From the NCBI RefSeq assembly GCF_001507665.1, contig NZ_CP013910.1:3016001-3080000 (forward strand): DNA of 64,000 bases, written 5' to 3'. The notes under the pieces were generated by a model, which had not been told where the DNA came from, ran no database searches, and saw only the letters and a list, made by a program, of their open reading frames with translations. The position numbers and the translations under genes were made by a program. Every line of letters starts with the position of its first letter. The stretch's first letter is position 1. Positions 20,800-29,333 of this stretch are shown in pieces. Origin of the DNA: Deinococcus actinosclerus. GTDB lineage: Bacteria; Deinococcota; Deinococci; Deinococcales; Deinococcaceae.

Positions 20800-21855
20800 T
20801 CAGCGGTCGGTGGTGATGGTGTACGTGCCGTCGCCGCTGCCCTGGACGGTGACGGTGCCCTGGCGGTCGGTGCGGTACACGCGCGCTCCGGCCTGCTTGT
20901 AGAGGTCCAGAGCCTTCTTGGTGGGGTGCCCGTAGGAGTTGGGCGTGCCGACGCTGATGACGACGTTCTCGGGGCGGACGTACGCGAGCCACGCGGCGCT
21001 GTCGCCGTTCGCGGCGCCGTGGTGGATGCTCTTGTACACCTGGAAGGGGCCCCTGAGGTCGTCGCGTTCCTGCGCGAGCCAGCCTTCGGTTTCCGGGGTT
21101 TCGCTGTCGCCGGTCATCAGGGCGCGGAAAGAACCGAACTGCAGGGCGACGCCGACGCTGTTCTCGTTCTGCCCGTCGCCCATGCCGGGGGGTGGGGCGA
21201 TCACGCGGAGTTTGACACTGCCGAGGTTCACGGTCTGGTTGCTGGCTTTCGTGAAGGTGCTCCCGGCGTCCTGGAGGTTCTTCACGAGGCGCTCCCAGGT
21301 CTGGGTGGTGCCGCCCAGGCCGTTGTTGATGAACACGCGTGGTTTCAGCGTGGCGGCGGGGACGAGGCCCGCGATGTGGTCGGCGTCGGCGTGCGTGGCG
21401 ACCATCAGGTCGAGCTTGTCGAGGTTCAGCTCGCGGATGTACTCGCGCATGCGGTCCCCGCTGCGGCCCCCGTCGATCAGGGCGGTCTTGCCCTCGGGGC
21501 TCTGGATCAGGATGGCGTCGCCCTGGCCGATGTCGAGGAAACGGATGGTGACCTGCCCGGCGGGTCCTCCCGTGGGCTTGGTTTCTGGGCTGTCCTGGCC
21601 GCCCTGTTTCATCCAGCCGCACGCGGCGAGGCTGGCAGTGCCGATCAGCACGAGGACGCCCAGCAGGTCTGACGGACTGGGGCCCTTGCGGGCAGCGGGT
21701 TTCTTCTTGGCGCGGCCGCGGGGCGGGGTTTTCGCCTCGGCTTTCGGGATGGCCCGGGCGCTGGCTTCAGGCGCTCTGGCGGGGGTCTTGCGGGCGGGCG
21801 CGGCCTTCTTCGGGGCGGCCTTTCTGGGGGCGGGGACCTTCTTCGGGCCGGTCAC
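20800..21855 (-). CDS. ComEC-like metallo-beta-lactamase with histone-like basic tail
   Basis: A 351-residue protein. Residues 1-60 are a Lys/Ala/Pro-rich tail like histone H1 tails. Residues about 64-80 are hydrophobic and end in LAAC, a possible lipobox with Cys79. A linker follows, then the metallo-beta-lactamase domain of ComEC C-terminal type: FLDIGQGDAILIQSPEG, LIDGGRSGD, THADADHIAG, the mid-domain GDSE and a C-terminal GTPNSYGHPT. Such domains act on nucleic acids or phosphodiesters, probably outside the membrane. It overlaps an upstream DUF3006 gene by four bases, a known partnership. Confidence 0.82.
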   Translation of the reverse strand: MTGPKKVPAPRKAAPKKAAPARKTPARAPEASARAIPKAEAKTPPRGRAKKKPAARKGPSPSDLLGVLVLIGTASLAACGWMKQGGQDSPETKPTGGPAGQVTIRFLDIGQGDAILIQSPEGKTALIDGGRSGDRMREYIRELNLDKLDLMVATHADADHIAGLVPAATLKPRVFINNGLGGTTQTWERLVKNLQDAGSTFTKASNQTVNLGSVKLRVIAPPPGMGDGQNENSVGVALQFGSFRALMTGDSETPETEGWLAQERDDLRGPFQVYKSIHHGAANGDSAAWLAYVRPENVVISVGTPNSYGHPTKKALDLYKQAGARVYRTDRQGTVTVQGSGDGTYTITTDR

Positions 21856-22217
21856 AGGTCGATCTCCCCCTGGTCGTTGGTGGGCGGGCCCTGGCGGGCG
21901 TTCAGGGCGTCCAGCTGCGCCTGCGCCTGCGTGCGCCGCGCCCGGGTCTCGTCGGGCAGCGCCTGGAAGCGCACCCCGTCCGGGCCGTCCTGCACGGCCA
22001 GCAGGTCGCCTTCGCGCACGCCGGCCGGGAGGTGACGCGCCGGCACGTCCACGGTCGCGCCGTCCGGGCGTTCCAGCCGCGCGACGGGCCCGTGGGGCGT
22101 CTCCTCCAGCGCGTCCACCGTCCAGCGGTCCGGGGTCGGGGCGCCGGGCCGCTGGGGTGCCGGGTCGACCTGCCCGCCGGAACGCTCTGTTTCAGACCGA
22201 AGATCTTCGGGCATCAT
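21852..22217 (-). CDS. DUF3006 protein
   Basis: A 121-residue protein whose middle part (WTVDALEETPHGPVARLERP to LPAGVREGDLLAV) matches the DUF3006 pattern: a small beta-barrel usually encoded next to ComEC-like metallo-beta-lactamases. The N-terminal about 30 residues are Pro/Gly-rich and the C-terminal helix is Gln/Ala-rich. It starts leaderless (TACGCT six bases before the ATG) and ends overlapping the metallo-beta-lactamase gene. Function unknown. Confidence 0.75.
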   Translation of the reverse strand: MMPEDLRSETERSGGQVDPAPQRPGAPTPDRWTVDALEETPHGPVARLERPDGATVDVPARHLPAGVREGDLLAVQDGPDGVRFQALPDETRARRTQAQAQLDALNARQGPPTNDQGEIDL

Positions 22218-22223
22218 GTCCTC

Positions 22224-22229
22224 AGCGTA
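22224..22229 (-). promoter_or_regulatory. Leaderless -10 element of the DUF3006 operon
   Basis: TACGCT on the minus strand, six bases before the ATG at 22217. Confidence 0.5.
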
Positions 22230-22244
22230 GCCTACGGGCGGGGG

Positions 22245-23282
22245 TCAGGAGGCGTCCTGCTGCTCGGGCAGGGGCAGCAGGTGGCGGTGGTCGTGCTTCG
22301 CGGCGTACATCCGGCTGTCGGCGCGGCGCAGCCAGTCATGCACGGACTCGCCGTCCTGACTGGCTGCCAGCCCCACGTTCAGGAACGGCCGGGCGGGCAG
22401 CGCCCGGCGCTCCAGCCGGCTGAGCAGCAGCCCGAGCTGCTCCTGCGCCTGCGCCTCGCCGCAGGGCAGCAGCAGCGCGAACTCGTCCCCGCCCAGCCGG
22501 AACGCCTGGCCGCGTGCGGCGGTCAGGTCCAGCAGCGTCTCGGCCACGCCGCGCAGCACCTCGTCCCCGGCCGCGTGCCCCAGTTCGTCGTTGACGCGCT
22601 TGAACTGCTGCACGTCCATGACCGCCAGGGTCGCCGCGCCCGGCCGGCGCAGCGCCTCGGTCATCCGCAGCACGAACTGCCGGCGGTTGAGGAGGCCGGT
22701 CAGGGGATCGGTGTTCGCCTCGCGTTCCAGCTGCTCGTGCAGCGCGGCGTTCTCCATCACGATGCCCAGCTGCACGGCCAGCAGTTCCAGGAACTCCAGG
22801 TCCTCGGGCGTGAAGGCGTCCAGGGCGTAGCTCTGCACGGACAGCACCCCCAGCACGGTCGTCCCGGTCCGCAGCGGCACACCCATCCACGACATCGTGT
22901 GCGGCAGGTCCGGGCGGTAGTGCACGCGCACCACCGTCAGCCGCTCGCGTTCCAGGTACGCGGGCAGGTCGTTTTCAAGCCGGACGCGGCCCGCCACGAC
23001 CCGTTCCAGCAGGCCGTCCTGGCGCGGCCCGAGCCACTGCTCCGTGATCACGTCGCTTTCCAGGGTCTGCACGGCCCAGCCGCCTTCGGGCGTGGGGCGC
23101 GCCAGCAGGGTCACGGACGACGCGAACAGCGCCTTGACCTGCCCATGCATGGTGCGCAGCAGTTCCTCGGTGCGGACGTGACGGGACAGCGCCGCGATCA
23201 CCTGCACCAGAGAGCGGTACCGGGCAATCTGCCGCCGAGCGTCCGTCCATTCCGTGGTCACCTTCCCAGAATTGTGCCACAT
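22245..23282 (-). CDS. GAF-GGDEF diguanylate cyclase
   Basis: About 345 residues: a helical N-terminus, a GAF domain (LLRTMHGQVKALFASSVTLLAR to VLSVQSYALDAFTPEDLEFLELLA), a linker helix and a GGDEF domain with DPLTGLLNRRQF and an intact active site RLGGDEFALLL, so c-di-GMP synthesis is expected. The product-inhibition RxxD site is not evident. The start is uncertain: ATGs at 23360 and 23282 and a GTG at 23261 share the frame. I use 23282 because the upstream stretch looks non-coding and would approach the mqnE promoter. Confidence 0.85.
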   Translation of the reverse strand: MWHNSGKVTTEWTDARRQIARYRSLVQVIAALSRHVRTEELLRTMHGQVKALFASSVTLLARPTPEGGWAVQTLESDVITEQWLGPRQDGLLERVVAGRVRLENDLPAYLERERLTVVRVHYRPDLPHTMSWMGVPLRTGTTVLGVLSVQSYALDAFTPEDLEFLELLAVQLGIVMENAALHEQLEREANTDPLTGLLNRRQFVLRMTEALRRPGAATLAVMDVQQFKRVNDELGHAAGDEVLRGVAETLLDLTAARGQAFRLGGDEFALLLPCGEAQAQEQLGLLLSRLERRALPARPFLNVGLAASQDGESVHDWLRRADSRMYAAKHDHRHLLPLPEQQDAS

Positions 23283-23380
23283 CAAATCTTTCGGGCCCGT
23301 CACAGCCCACCCCGCGCGCCGGCGGCCACCGACGCACGCTGAAGTGAGGATCGGGGACATTCCCGCGCGGGGGCCGGGCG

Positions 23381-23386
23381 TATGCT
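23381..23386 (+). promoter_or_regulatory. Leaderless -10 element of the mqn operon
   Basis: TATGCT, six bases before the ATG at 23393. Confidence 0.5.
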
Positions 23387-23392
23387 GCCCGT

Positions 23393-24535
23393 ATGAACTG
23401 GCTCTCCGACCCGGCGCTCGCGCCCATCGCCCAGAAGGTGGAATCGGGGCAGCGCCTGAACTTCGAAGAAGGCATGCAGCTGTTCAGAACCCGCGACCTG
23501 AACACCCTGATGCGCCTCGCGAACCTCCGCAAGACGGCGCTGCACGGCGACAAGGTGTACTTCGTGCACTCCATGCGCCTGGAGTTCACGAACATCTGCT
23601 ACGTGGGCTGCACCTTCTGCGCGTTCGCCGCGCACAAGAACGAGGCCCGCGCCTGGGACTACAGCCCCGAGGAGGTCGTGGCGCAGGTGGGCCGCCGCTA
23701 CCTGCCCGGCATCACGGAACTGCACATGAGCAGCGGCCACCACCCGAACCACAAGTGGGAGTACTACCCCGCCATGGTCCGCGCGCTGCGCGAATCGTAC
23801 CCGGACCTGCAGGTGAAGGCCTTCACCGCCGCCGAGATCGAGCACCTGAGCCGGATCAGCAAGAAACCCACCCTGGACGTCCTGCGCGAGCTCCAGGCAG
23901 CGGGCCTGAGCGCCATGCCGGGCGGCGGCGCCGAGATCTTCGCCGACCGCGTGCGCAAACAGGTCGCGAAGAACAAGGTCAAGGCCGAGAAGTGGCTGCA
24001 GATCCACAGCGAGGCGCACTCCCTGGGCATGCGCACGAACGCCACCATGCTGTACGGCCACATCGAGACGCTGGAAGAACGCCTGGATCACATGCACCGC
24101 CTGCGCGAACTGCAGGACGACTCCATGGCCCGCCACGGCGGCGGATTCCACGCGTTCATCCCGCTGGCGTTCCAGCCGCTGGGCAACACCCTGGCGCAGA
24201 ACCTCGGGAAGACCGAGTACACCACCGGCCTGGACGACCTGCGCAACCTCGCCGTGGCGCGCATCTACCTGGATAACTTCCCGCACATCAAGGGTTACTG
24301 GGTGATGATCGGCTCCGAACTCACGCAGGTGAGCCTCGACTGGGGCGTATCGGACATCGACGGCACCATCCAGGAGGAACACATCGCGCACGCCGCCGGG
24401 GCGACCAGCCCCATGAAACTGAGCGAGCAGGGCATGATCCGCATGATCCAGCACGCCGGACGCCTCCCCGTGCTGCGCGACGCGTACTACAACGAACTCG
24501 AGACCTTTCCCGCGCAGTACGAGGCCGCCGACTGA
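23393..24535 (+). CDS. mqnE: Aminofutalosine synthase (radical SAM)
   Basis: A 380-residue radical SAM enzyme of the futalosine pathway for menaquinone. It joins the chorismate-derived enolpyruvyl product to S-adenosylmethionine, giving aminofutalosine. The iron-sulfur motif is C69-x3-C73-x2-C76 (NICYVGCTFC). MqnE-type blocks include SSGHHPNHKWEYYPAMVRAL, KAFTAAEIEH, MLYGHIETLEERLDHM and FHAFIPLAFQPLGN. The related MqnC is the main alternative but fits less well. It heads an operon with a DUF4440 gene and mqnA, the preceding enzyme in the pathway. Confidence 0.9.
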   Translation: MNWLSDPALAPIAQKVESGQRLNFEEGMQLFRTRDLNTLMRLANLRKTALHGDKVYFVHSMRLEFTNICYVGCTFCAFAAHKNEARAWDYSPEEVVAQVGRRYLPGITELHMSSGHHPNHKWEYYPAMVRALRESYPDLQVKAFTAAEIEHLSRISKKPTLDVLRELQAAGLSAMPGGGAEIFADRVRKQVAKNKVKAEKWLQIHSEAHSLGMRTNATMLYGHIETLEERLDHMHRLRELQDDSMARHGGGFHAFIPLAFQPLGNTLAQNLGKTEYTTGLDDLRNLAVARIYLDNFPHIKGYWVMIGSELTQVSLDWGVSDIDGTIQEEHIAHAAGATSPMKLSEQGMIRMIQHAGRLPVLRDAYYNELETFPAQYEAAD

Positions 24536-24536
24536 C

Positions 24537-24872
24537 ATGCCCGACCTGGACGCCCTGCTGGCCGTGGACGACCGCTGGAACGCCGCGTACCACCACGGCG
24601 ACCCCGGCGCGCTGGAGGGCGTCCTGGCGGCCGACTGGCTGGGCTTCCTCCCGGACGGCACGAGCATCAGCCGCGCCGACCTGATCACGCACTTTCCCAC
24701 TGACTCCGCCCCCACGCTGATGATTGAGCGGCACGCCGCGCGCATCCATGGCGACGCGGCCGTCACCCGCCTCACCCTCTACGAGGGCCCTGCCCGCCTC
24801 CAGTCCGTCCTGCGCGTCTACAGCCGCGTGGACGGCCACTGGCAGGCGGTCAGCGCGCAGATCGTACCGTGA
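24537..24872 (+). CDS. SnoaL-like/DUF4440 protein
   Basis: A 111-residue cone-shaped alpha+beta protein of the NTF2-like/DUF4440 type: LLAVDDRWNAAYHHGDPGALEGVLAADWLGFLPDG is the usual first half, then an RLTLYEG strand and a final DGHWQAVSAQ strand. Members are small ligand-binding proteins or isomerase-like enzymes. It sits between mqnE and mqnA with one-base spacing to the former and a four-base overlap with the latter, so it could be an accessory of the pathway; no direct evidence. Confidence 0.75.
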   Translation: MPDLDALLAVDDRWNAAYHHGDPGALEGVLAADWLGFLPDGTSISRADLITHFPTDSAPTLMIERHAARIHGDAAVTRLTLYEGPARLQSVLRVYSRVDGHWQAVSAQIVP

Positions 24873-25786
24873 CCCCACCGGAGACTCTATTGTCCCAGTC
24901 TGCCTCTACCGGCCGCCTCACCCCGTACCGCGCGGGGTGGATTCATTTCACGAATGTCGCGCCGATCCTGGATTCGCTGGTGCTGCCACCGGGCGTGACG
25001 GCCATCACGGGCGTGCCGACGCAGATGAACGCGGCGCTGCTGTCGGGTCAGGTGGACATCGCGAACATCAGTGCGGTGGAGTTCATCCGGAACGCGGACG
25101 TGCTGGAGGCCCTGCCGGATTTCAGCGTGGCGGTGCTGGGCCCGGTGTACTCCGTGAACCTGTTTCATACGCGCCCGCTGGAGGAGCTGCGGCGGGTGGC
25201 GCTGACGGCGCAGTCCGCGATGAGCGTGGCGCTGTTGGAGGTGCTGCTGCGGGAGCGCGGCCTGAGCCCCACCCTGGAACGCGCCGAGGGTGAGGCCGAG
25301 GCGCTGCTCGCGCAGGGCTTCGACGGGGTGCTGAGGATCGGGGACAGCGCGCTGCGCGAGTGGTACGGCGTGGTGGGCCCCCTGACGCCCGAGACGACCA
25401 TGACCGGCCTCCCGCACGCGGCGCGGGGCATCACCGTGACGGATCTGGCGGAGGAGTGGTTCCGCCTGACCGGGCACCCGTTCACGTTCGCGGTGTGGGC
25501 GTACCGCAAGGACAACCCGCCGCCCCCCGAACTCGTGCAGGCCATGCGCGAGGCGAGGCGGGACGGCATCGGGCATCTGGCGGACGTGGCGGAGCGGCAC
25601 GCGCGGAAACTGGGCCTGCCGGAACGGGTCGTGCAGCATTACCTGTGGAACTTCCGCTACCACCTCGAAGCGCCCGACCGGCTGGGCCTGCACGAGTTCG
25701 CCGCGAAAGCCGTGCCCGGCCACGCGCCGTTGACGTTCGGCCCCCGCCCCGGCGAGGAACGCACGCGGAGCAGCGCAGCGGACTGA
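24869..25786 (+). CDS. mqnA: Chorismate dehydratase
   Basis: A 305-residue MqnA, which dehydrates chorismate to 3-[(1-carboxyvinyl)oxy]benzoate, the entry step of the futalosine route to menaquinone. It has the periplasmic-binding-protein-like fold of the family: GWIHFTNVAPILDSL, GVPTQMNAALLSGQVDIANISAVEFIRNA, and FDGVLRIGDSALR. The GTG start overlaps the DUF4440 stop. The N-terminal about 16 residues are variable. Other mqn genes are not in this window. Confidence 0.92.
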   Translation: MTPPETLLSQSASTGRLTPYRAGWIHFTNVAPILDSLVLPPGVTAITGVPTQMNAALLSGQVDIANISAVEFIRNADVLEALPDFSVAVLGPVYSVNLFHTRPLEELRRVALTAQSAMSVALLEVLLRERGLSPTLERAEGEAEALLAQGFDGVLRIGDSALREWYGVVGPLTPETTMTGLPHAARGITVTDLAEEWFRLTGHPFTFAVWAYRKDNPPPPELVQAMREARRDGIGHLADVAERHARKLGLPERVVQHYLWNFRYHLEAPDRLGLHEFAAKAVPGHAPLTFGPRPGEERTRSSAAD

Positions 25787-25844
25787 TACGGGGAGTTGGA
25801 AGTGGGAAAGCACGGAAGGAACGTGCCCACGCACCTCCAACTGG

Positions 25845-25864
25845 CCTCCCCTTCAAGGGGGAGG
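25845..25864 (+). terminator. Terminator-like hairpin after mqnA
   Basis: CCTCCCCTT and AAGGGGGAGG form a short GC-rich hairpin about 60 bases after the mqnA stop. There is no T-run. Confidence 0.4.
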
Positions 25865-26064
25865 GGCAAAAGCGAAGAGAGAAAAGTCGATCAGCGGTGC
25901 GAAGCGTTCCACCTTTCACCGGACCGCTGCCTGCCACGAGCCGTCGGACGCGCAGCGTCCGGGCCTTCCAGCGTGGCGGCAGGATGGCGTCGAAGCCGGA
26001 TACGTCAATACCCCATAACCGCACGCCGCACGAGTAGAACCTCTTGCCCAGTACAACGTAAGCT

Positions 26065-26109
26065 CCCCCTGCCCCTCTGGGGTAGGGGGTAGGGGGTTGG
26101 GGGGTGGGG
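26065..26109 (+). other. Hairpin plus G-quadruplex-type G-runs upstream of psuK
   Basis: CCCCCT-GCCCC (26065-26075) can pair with GGGG-T-AGGGGG (26079-26089). On the plus strand five G-runs of 4, 5, 5, 6 and 4 follow with one- to two-base spacers (26079-82, 26085-89, 26092-96, 26099-104, 26106-09), a strong quadruplex motif that competes with the hairpin. Confidence 0.6.
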
Positions 26110-26147
26110 TGGCCCGCCGCAGGCGCAACCGGACAAACCCGTCCACC

Positions 26148-26177
26148 TTGATTAATCACAGCAAGTGCATTTACTAT
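26148..26177 (+). promoter_or_regulatory. psuK promoter
   Basis: TTGATT (26148-26153) and TACTAT (26172-26177) are separated by 18 bases. The predicted start of transcription is only a few bases before the ATG at 26187. Confidence 0.6.
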
Positions 26178-26186
26178 AGAAAGCAG

Positions 26187-27317
26187 ATGCCCCTGACCGA
26201 CACCGAATCCGCCCTCCTCGCCCTGATCCGCGAGACGCCCCTGGCCACGCCGGAGGAACTGGCGCGCCGCCTGGGGTCCACGCGGGCGTCCGTGAACGTG
26301 CACGTGAGCAATCTGGTGAAGAAGGGCGCGCTGCTGGGCCGGGGTTATGTCCTGCCGGCGGAGTCCGGGCCGGGCCGCGTGGTGGTGGTGGGCGGCGCGA
26401 ACGTGGACGTGAAGGCGCGCACCATCCAGACAGCCGTGCCCGGGACGAGCAATCCGGGCGTGACGGCGCAGGCGCCGGGGGGCGTGGCGCGGAATGTCGC
26501 GGAGAACCTGGCGCGGCTGGGCGTGCCCGCGTCGCTGGTGAGTGTGGTGGGCCGGGACGCGCTGGGCGACTGGCTGCTGCGCGAGACGGAGGCGGCGGGC
26601 GTGGACGTGCGGGCGGTACTGCGCGCGCCTGAGGTCTCGACGGGAACGTACACGGCGGTGCTGGATGCGAGTGGGGAGCTGCTGGTGGCGGTGGCGGCGA
26701 TGGCAGCGGTGGAGGCCCTGACCCCGGCGGCGTTGCAGGAGCGGCGGGGGGTGCTGCGGGGCGCGGCGTGGGTGGTGGCGGACGGGAACCTGCCGGAGGC
26801 GTCGCTGGCGCATCTGCTGTCCCTGGCGGCCGAGGCGGGGGTGCCGGTGGTGTTCGAGCCGGTGAGCGTGCCGAAGGCGGCGCGGGTGCGCTCCGCGCTG
26901 GCCGCAGGTCTGGCCCCGCAGGCCGTGACGCCGAACGTGCCGGAACTGGGCGCCCTGCTGGGCCACGCGGTACCCGACGAGCCGGAGGCGCTGCGTGCGG
27001 CGGCAGCCGAGCTGCACGCGCAGGGGGTGCGGCTGGTGTGGGTACGCCGGGGCGCGGCGGGCAGCCTGCTGTCCGCGCCGGAGGGTGTCACCGAACTGTC
27101 CGCCCTGCCCGCCGAGGTGCGGGACGTGACCGGCGCGGGCGACGCGATGCTCGCGGCGTTCCTGGCCGCGCTCGCAGCGGGGCTGGCCCCGGCGGACGCG
27201 GCGCGGCATGGTCATGCGGCGGCGGCGCTGACCGTGGAGAGCGACCACGCGGTCTCCCCCACCCTCACCCCGGCGGCCATCCAGGCGCGCCTGACGGGGG
27301 CCGCCACGACCGGTTAG
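26187..27317 (+). CDS. psuK: Pseudouridine kinase with N-terminal HTH domain
   Basis: A 376-residue fusion. Residues about 3-55 form a winged-helix domain (LATPEELARRLGSTRASVNVHVSNLVKKGALLGRGYVL). The rest is a PfkB-type kinase: GGANVDVKARTI, APGGVARNVAENLARLG, and the anion-hole/catalytic DVTGAGDAMLAAFLAALA. PsuK phosphorylates pseudouridine to the 5'-phosphate, the substrate of PsuG encoded next. The HTH suggests self-regulation of the operon. ATG 26187 is chosen because the strong promoter ends just upstream; the longer frame would run through the promoter. Confidence 0.9.
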   Translation: MPLTDTESALLALIRETPLATPEELARRLGSTRASVNVHVSNLVKKGALLGRGYVLPAESGPGRVVVVGGANVDVKARTIQTAVPGTSNPGVTAQAPGGVARNVAENLARLGVPASLVSVVGRDALGDWLLRETEAAGVDVRAVLRAPEVSTGTYTAVLDASGELLVAVAAMAAVEALTPAALQERRGVLRGAAWVVADGNLPEASLAHLLSLAAEAGVPVVFEPVSVPKAARVRSALAAGLAPQAVTPNVPELGALLGHAVPDEPEALRAAAAELHAQGVRLVWVRRGAAGSLLSAPEGVTELSALPAEVRDVTGAGDAMLAAFLAALAAGLAPADAARHGHAAAALTVESDHAVSPTLTPAAIQARLTGAATTG

Positions 27318-27390
27318 CCGTCCCACCCCTGCAGCGTTTCACCCTTTCATTCCCCATCACTCCGGGCCCACGGCCCCAGCGAGGTTTCCC

Positions 27391-28329
27391 ATGACTCACG
27401 ACATCAACCCGACCGTTGCCGCCTACCTGGACATTCACCCCGAAGTGGCCGCCGCCCTGGCCGAGGGCCGCGCGGTGGTCGCGCTGGAGAGCACGATCAT
27501 CAGTCACGGCATGCCGTTCCCGCAGAACGTGGAGATGGCGCGCGGCGTGGAGGACGTCGTGCGCGCGCACGGCGCGGTGCCCGCGACCATCGCGGTGCTG
27601 GGCGGCCGCCTGAAGGTGGGCCTCACGCCCGAGGAACTGCACCTCCTGGCAACCGACAAGGGCGTGGAGAAGATCAGCACCCGCGACCTGCCGGTGACGG
27701 TGGCGCTGGGCAAACACGGCGCGACGACCGTGGCGAGCACCATGCGCGTCGCGGCGCTGGCGGGCATCCGCGTGTTCGCCACGGGCGGCACCGGGGGCGT
27801 GCACCGCGGCGCCGAGCGCAGCATGGACGTCAGCGCCGACCTGCTGGAGCTGGCGCAGACGGACGTGTGCGTGGTCAGCGCGGGCGTAAAGAGCATCCTG
27901 GATATCGGCCTGACGCTGGAGGTGCTCGAAACGCACGGCATCCCGGCCCTGACGCTGGGCAGCGAGGAGTTCCCGGCGTTCTACTCCCGCCAGAGCGGCT
28001 TCAAGGCGCCTTTGACGGTCGCCACGCCGGACGAGGCGGCGCGGGTCCTGAAGGCCAAGTGGGATCTGGGGGTGTCGGGCGGCGTGATGCTCGCCAACCC
28101 CATCCCCGAGGACGCCGAGATTCCCGCCGGGGAGATCACCCCGCAGATCGAGCAGGCGCTGCGCGACATGGACGCCCTGGGCCTGAAGGGCAAGGACACC
28201 ACGCCGTACCTGCTGGGCCGCATGGTGGAGATCACCGGGGGCCGCAGCCTCGCCGCGAACATCGCCCTGGTGCGCCACAACGCCATGGTGGCCGCGCAGG
28301 TGGCCGTCGCCTACGCGCAGCTGGGTTGA
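27391..28329 (+). CDS. psuG: Pseudouridine-5'-phosphate glycosidase
   Basis: A 312-residue PsuG that reversibly splits pseudouridine 5'-phosphate into uracil and ribose 5-phosphate. Family motifs: ALESTIISHGMPFPQN at the N-terminus, the catalytic-Lys region STRDLPVTVALGKHGATTVASTM, the metal/substrate loop FATGGTGGVHRGAERSMDVSADL, and VVSAGVKSILDIGLTLE. It is 73 bases downstream of psuK, with a GAGG ribosome site, and is probably co-transcribed for pseudouridine catabolism. Confidence 0.94.
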   Translation: MTHDINPTVAAYLDIHPEVAAALAEGRAVVALESTIISHGMPFPQNVEMARGVEDVVRAHGAVPATIAVLGGRLKVGLTPEELHLLATDKGVEKISTRDLPVTVALGKHGATTVASTMRVAALAGIRVFATGGTGGVHRGAERSMDVSADLLELAQTDVCVVSAGVKSILDIGLTLEVLETHGIPALTLGSEEFPAFYSRQSGFKAPLTVATPDEAARVLKAKWDLGVSGGVMLANPIPEDAEIPAGEITPQIEQALRDMDALGLKGKDTTPYLLGRMVEITGGRSLAANIALVRHNAMVAAQVAVAYAQLG

Positions 28330-28333
28330 TAGT

Positions 28334-28395
28334 GAAAGGTTGATGGTTGATGGATTGGGGAACGGCCCGTCCAGCAACCATCAACGGTTGACCAT
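28334..28395 (+). repeat. Structured hairpin repeat, copy A
   Basis: A long hairpin with perfect 11-bp arms GTTGATGGTTG (28339-28349) / CAACCATCAAC (28375-28385) and inner pairs TGGA/TCCA and GGG/CCC. Copy B at 29334-29381 in opposite orientation has the same layout with compensatory changes in the arms. Confidence 0.7.
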
Positions 28396-28403
28396 TGACC
28401 TGT

Positions 28404-29252
28404 TCAGGCCTCGGCGCGCCGGCCGCCGAAGAGGCGGCGCAGGGCCGCAACGGCCGCGATCAGGACGATCCAGCCTTTCTTGAGCAGCAGCGGCAGCAGC
28501 ACCAGCAGCCCGAGTTTCTTCGCGGCGACCACGCCGACGAGCCCGGCGATGCCGTACGTGGCGACCTTGTCGGTGCTGCCGTTGAAGTCCTCGTAGCGTG
28601 AGCCGGGGTTGAACGTGACCTGCGAGAGGACGGCGGCCATGTCGCGTCTGATCTGCGGAAGCTGGGTCATACCGGCGACGGCGTTCAGTTCGAGGACGTT
28701 GTCGCGGCCGAGGATGCGCACGGCGTAGTTCAGGGTGTGGGCGTCGTCGTGGTCGAAGGACAGTTCCTTGGCCCAGTACATCTTGTGGGTGGCCGCGTCG
28801 TACCGGGGCTGGTCGGCCCAGCCGATCAGGTCGAGGGTGGGGTAGCCGGCCTGCTCGCGTTCGGTGTTCTCGTCCTGCACGCCGCGCTGCATGTCCTTCA
28901 GGAGCTAGTCGTAGTTGATCTTCGCGGCGTCGCTGTCGCTGACGTGGCCGTCCCTGCTCTCGGTGATGACGACGCCCCACCCGGCCTGGGTCATGGGGTC
29001 GGTCCCGGCGGGGACGATCATGCCGAGCACGTCGCTGGCCGCGCCCTCGGGGTTGCCCCAGCCGTCCACGATGACCTGCCGGGCTCCATCGGCGTTCAGG
29101 TAGCGCAGGCTGGAACCGGTGTTCAGGGTGGCCTCGCCGTTCAGCAGGGGAATGGCGCCGGTCTGATACTTCAGGTTCAGCGGGGCGGGCGTGGTGGCCA
29201 GGGCCCCGCTGGCCACGAGGGCCAGAGCGAGCGTGAAGCGTTTTTTCATCAT
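28404..29252 (-). pseudogene. DUF2167 membrane protein gene interrupted by an in-frame amber codon
   Basis: A single 283-codon frame except for one TAG at 28905-28907 (codon 116). The first part has a signal peptide (MMKKRFTLALALVASGALA) and the DUF2167 start (LNLKYQTGAIPL, GWGVVITESRDGHVSDSDAAKINYD). The second continues directly with LLKDMQRGVQDENTERE, the block WADQPRYDAATHKMYWAKEL, HTLNYAVRILGRDNVLELN, and a C-terminal helix pair ending RRLFGGRRAEA. No bases are missing at the break, so one substitution explains it. It is a recent pseudogene, a readthrough case or a sequencing error. Inverted hairpin repeats flank it. Confidence 0.85.
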
Positions 29253-29333
29253 GCTCTCAGGGTAGAAGGGGGCGCCCCGGCCCGCTGCCTCAGGTGAGCC
29301 GCGGCCGCCGGGGGTACGGTGGGGGGCACAAGG

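Larger units (their letters stand above)
25787..26186. other. 400-bp intergenic region with hairpins, G-runs and the psuK promoter
   Basis: No supported gene. It contains inverted repeats at 25845-25864 (probable mqn terminator) and 26065-26089, five successive G-runs (26079-26109), and an AT-rich promoter stretch at the right end. Other parts show no structure I can name. Confidence 0.65.

Noticed and set aside
23283..23360. N-terminal extension of the GGDEF protein to ATG 23360
   Set aside because: The stretch looks non-coding and would approach the mqnE promoter; kept only as an alternative start.
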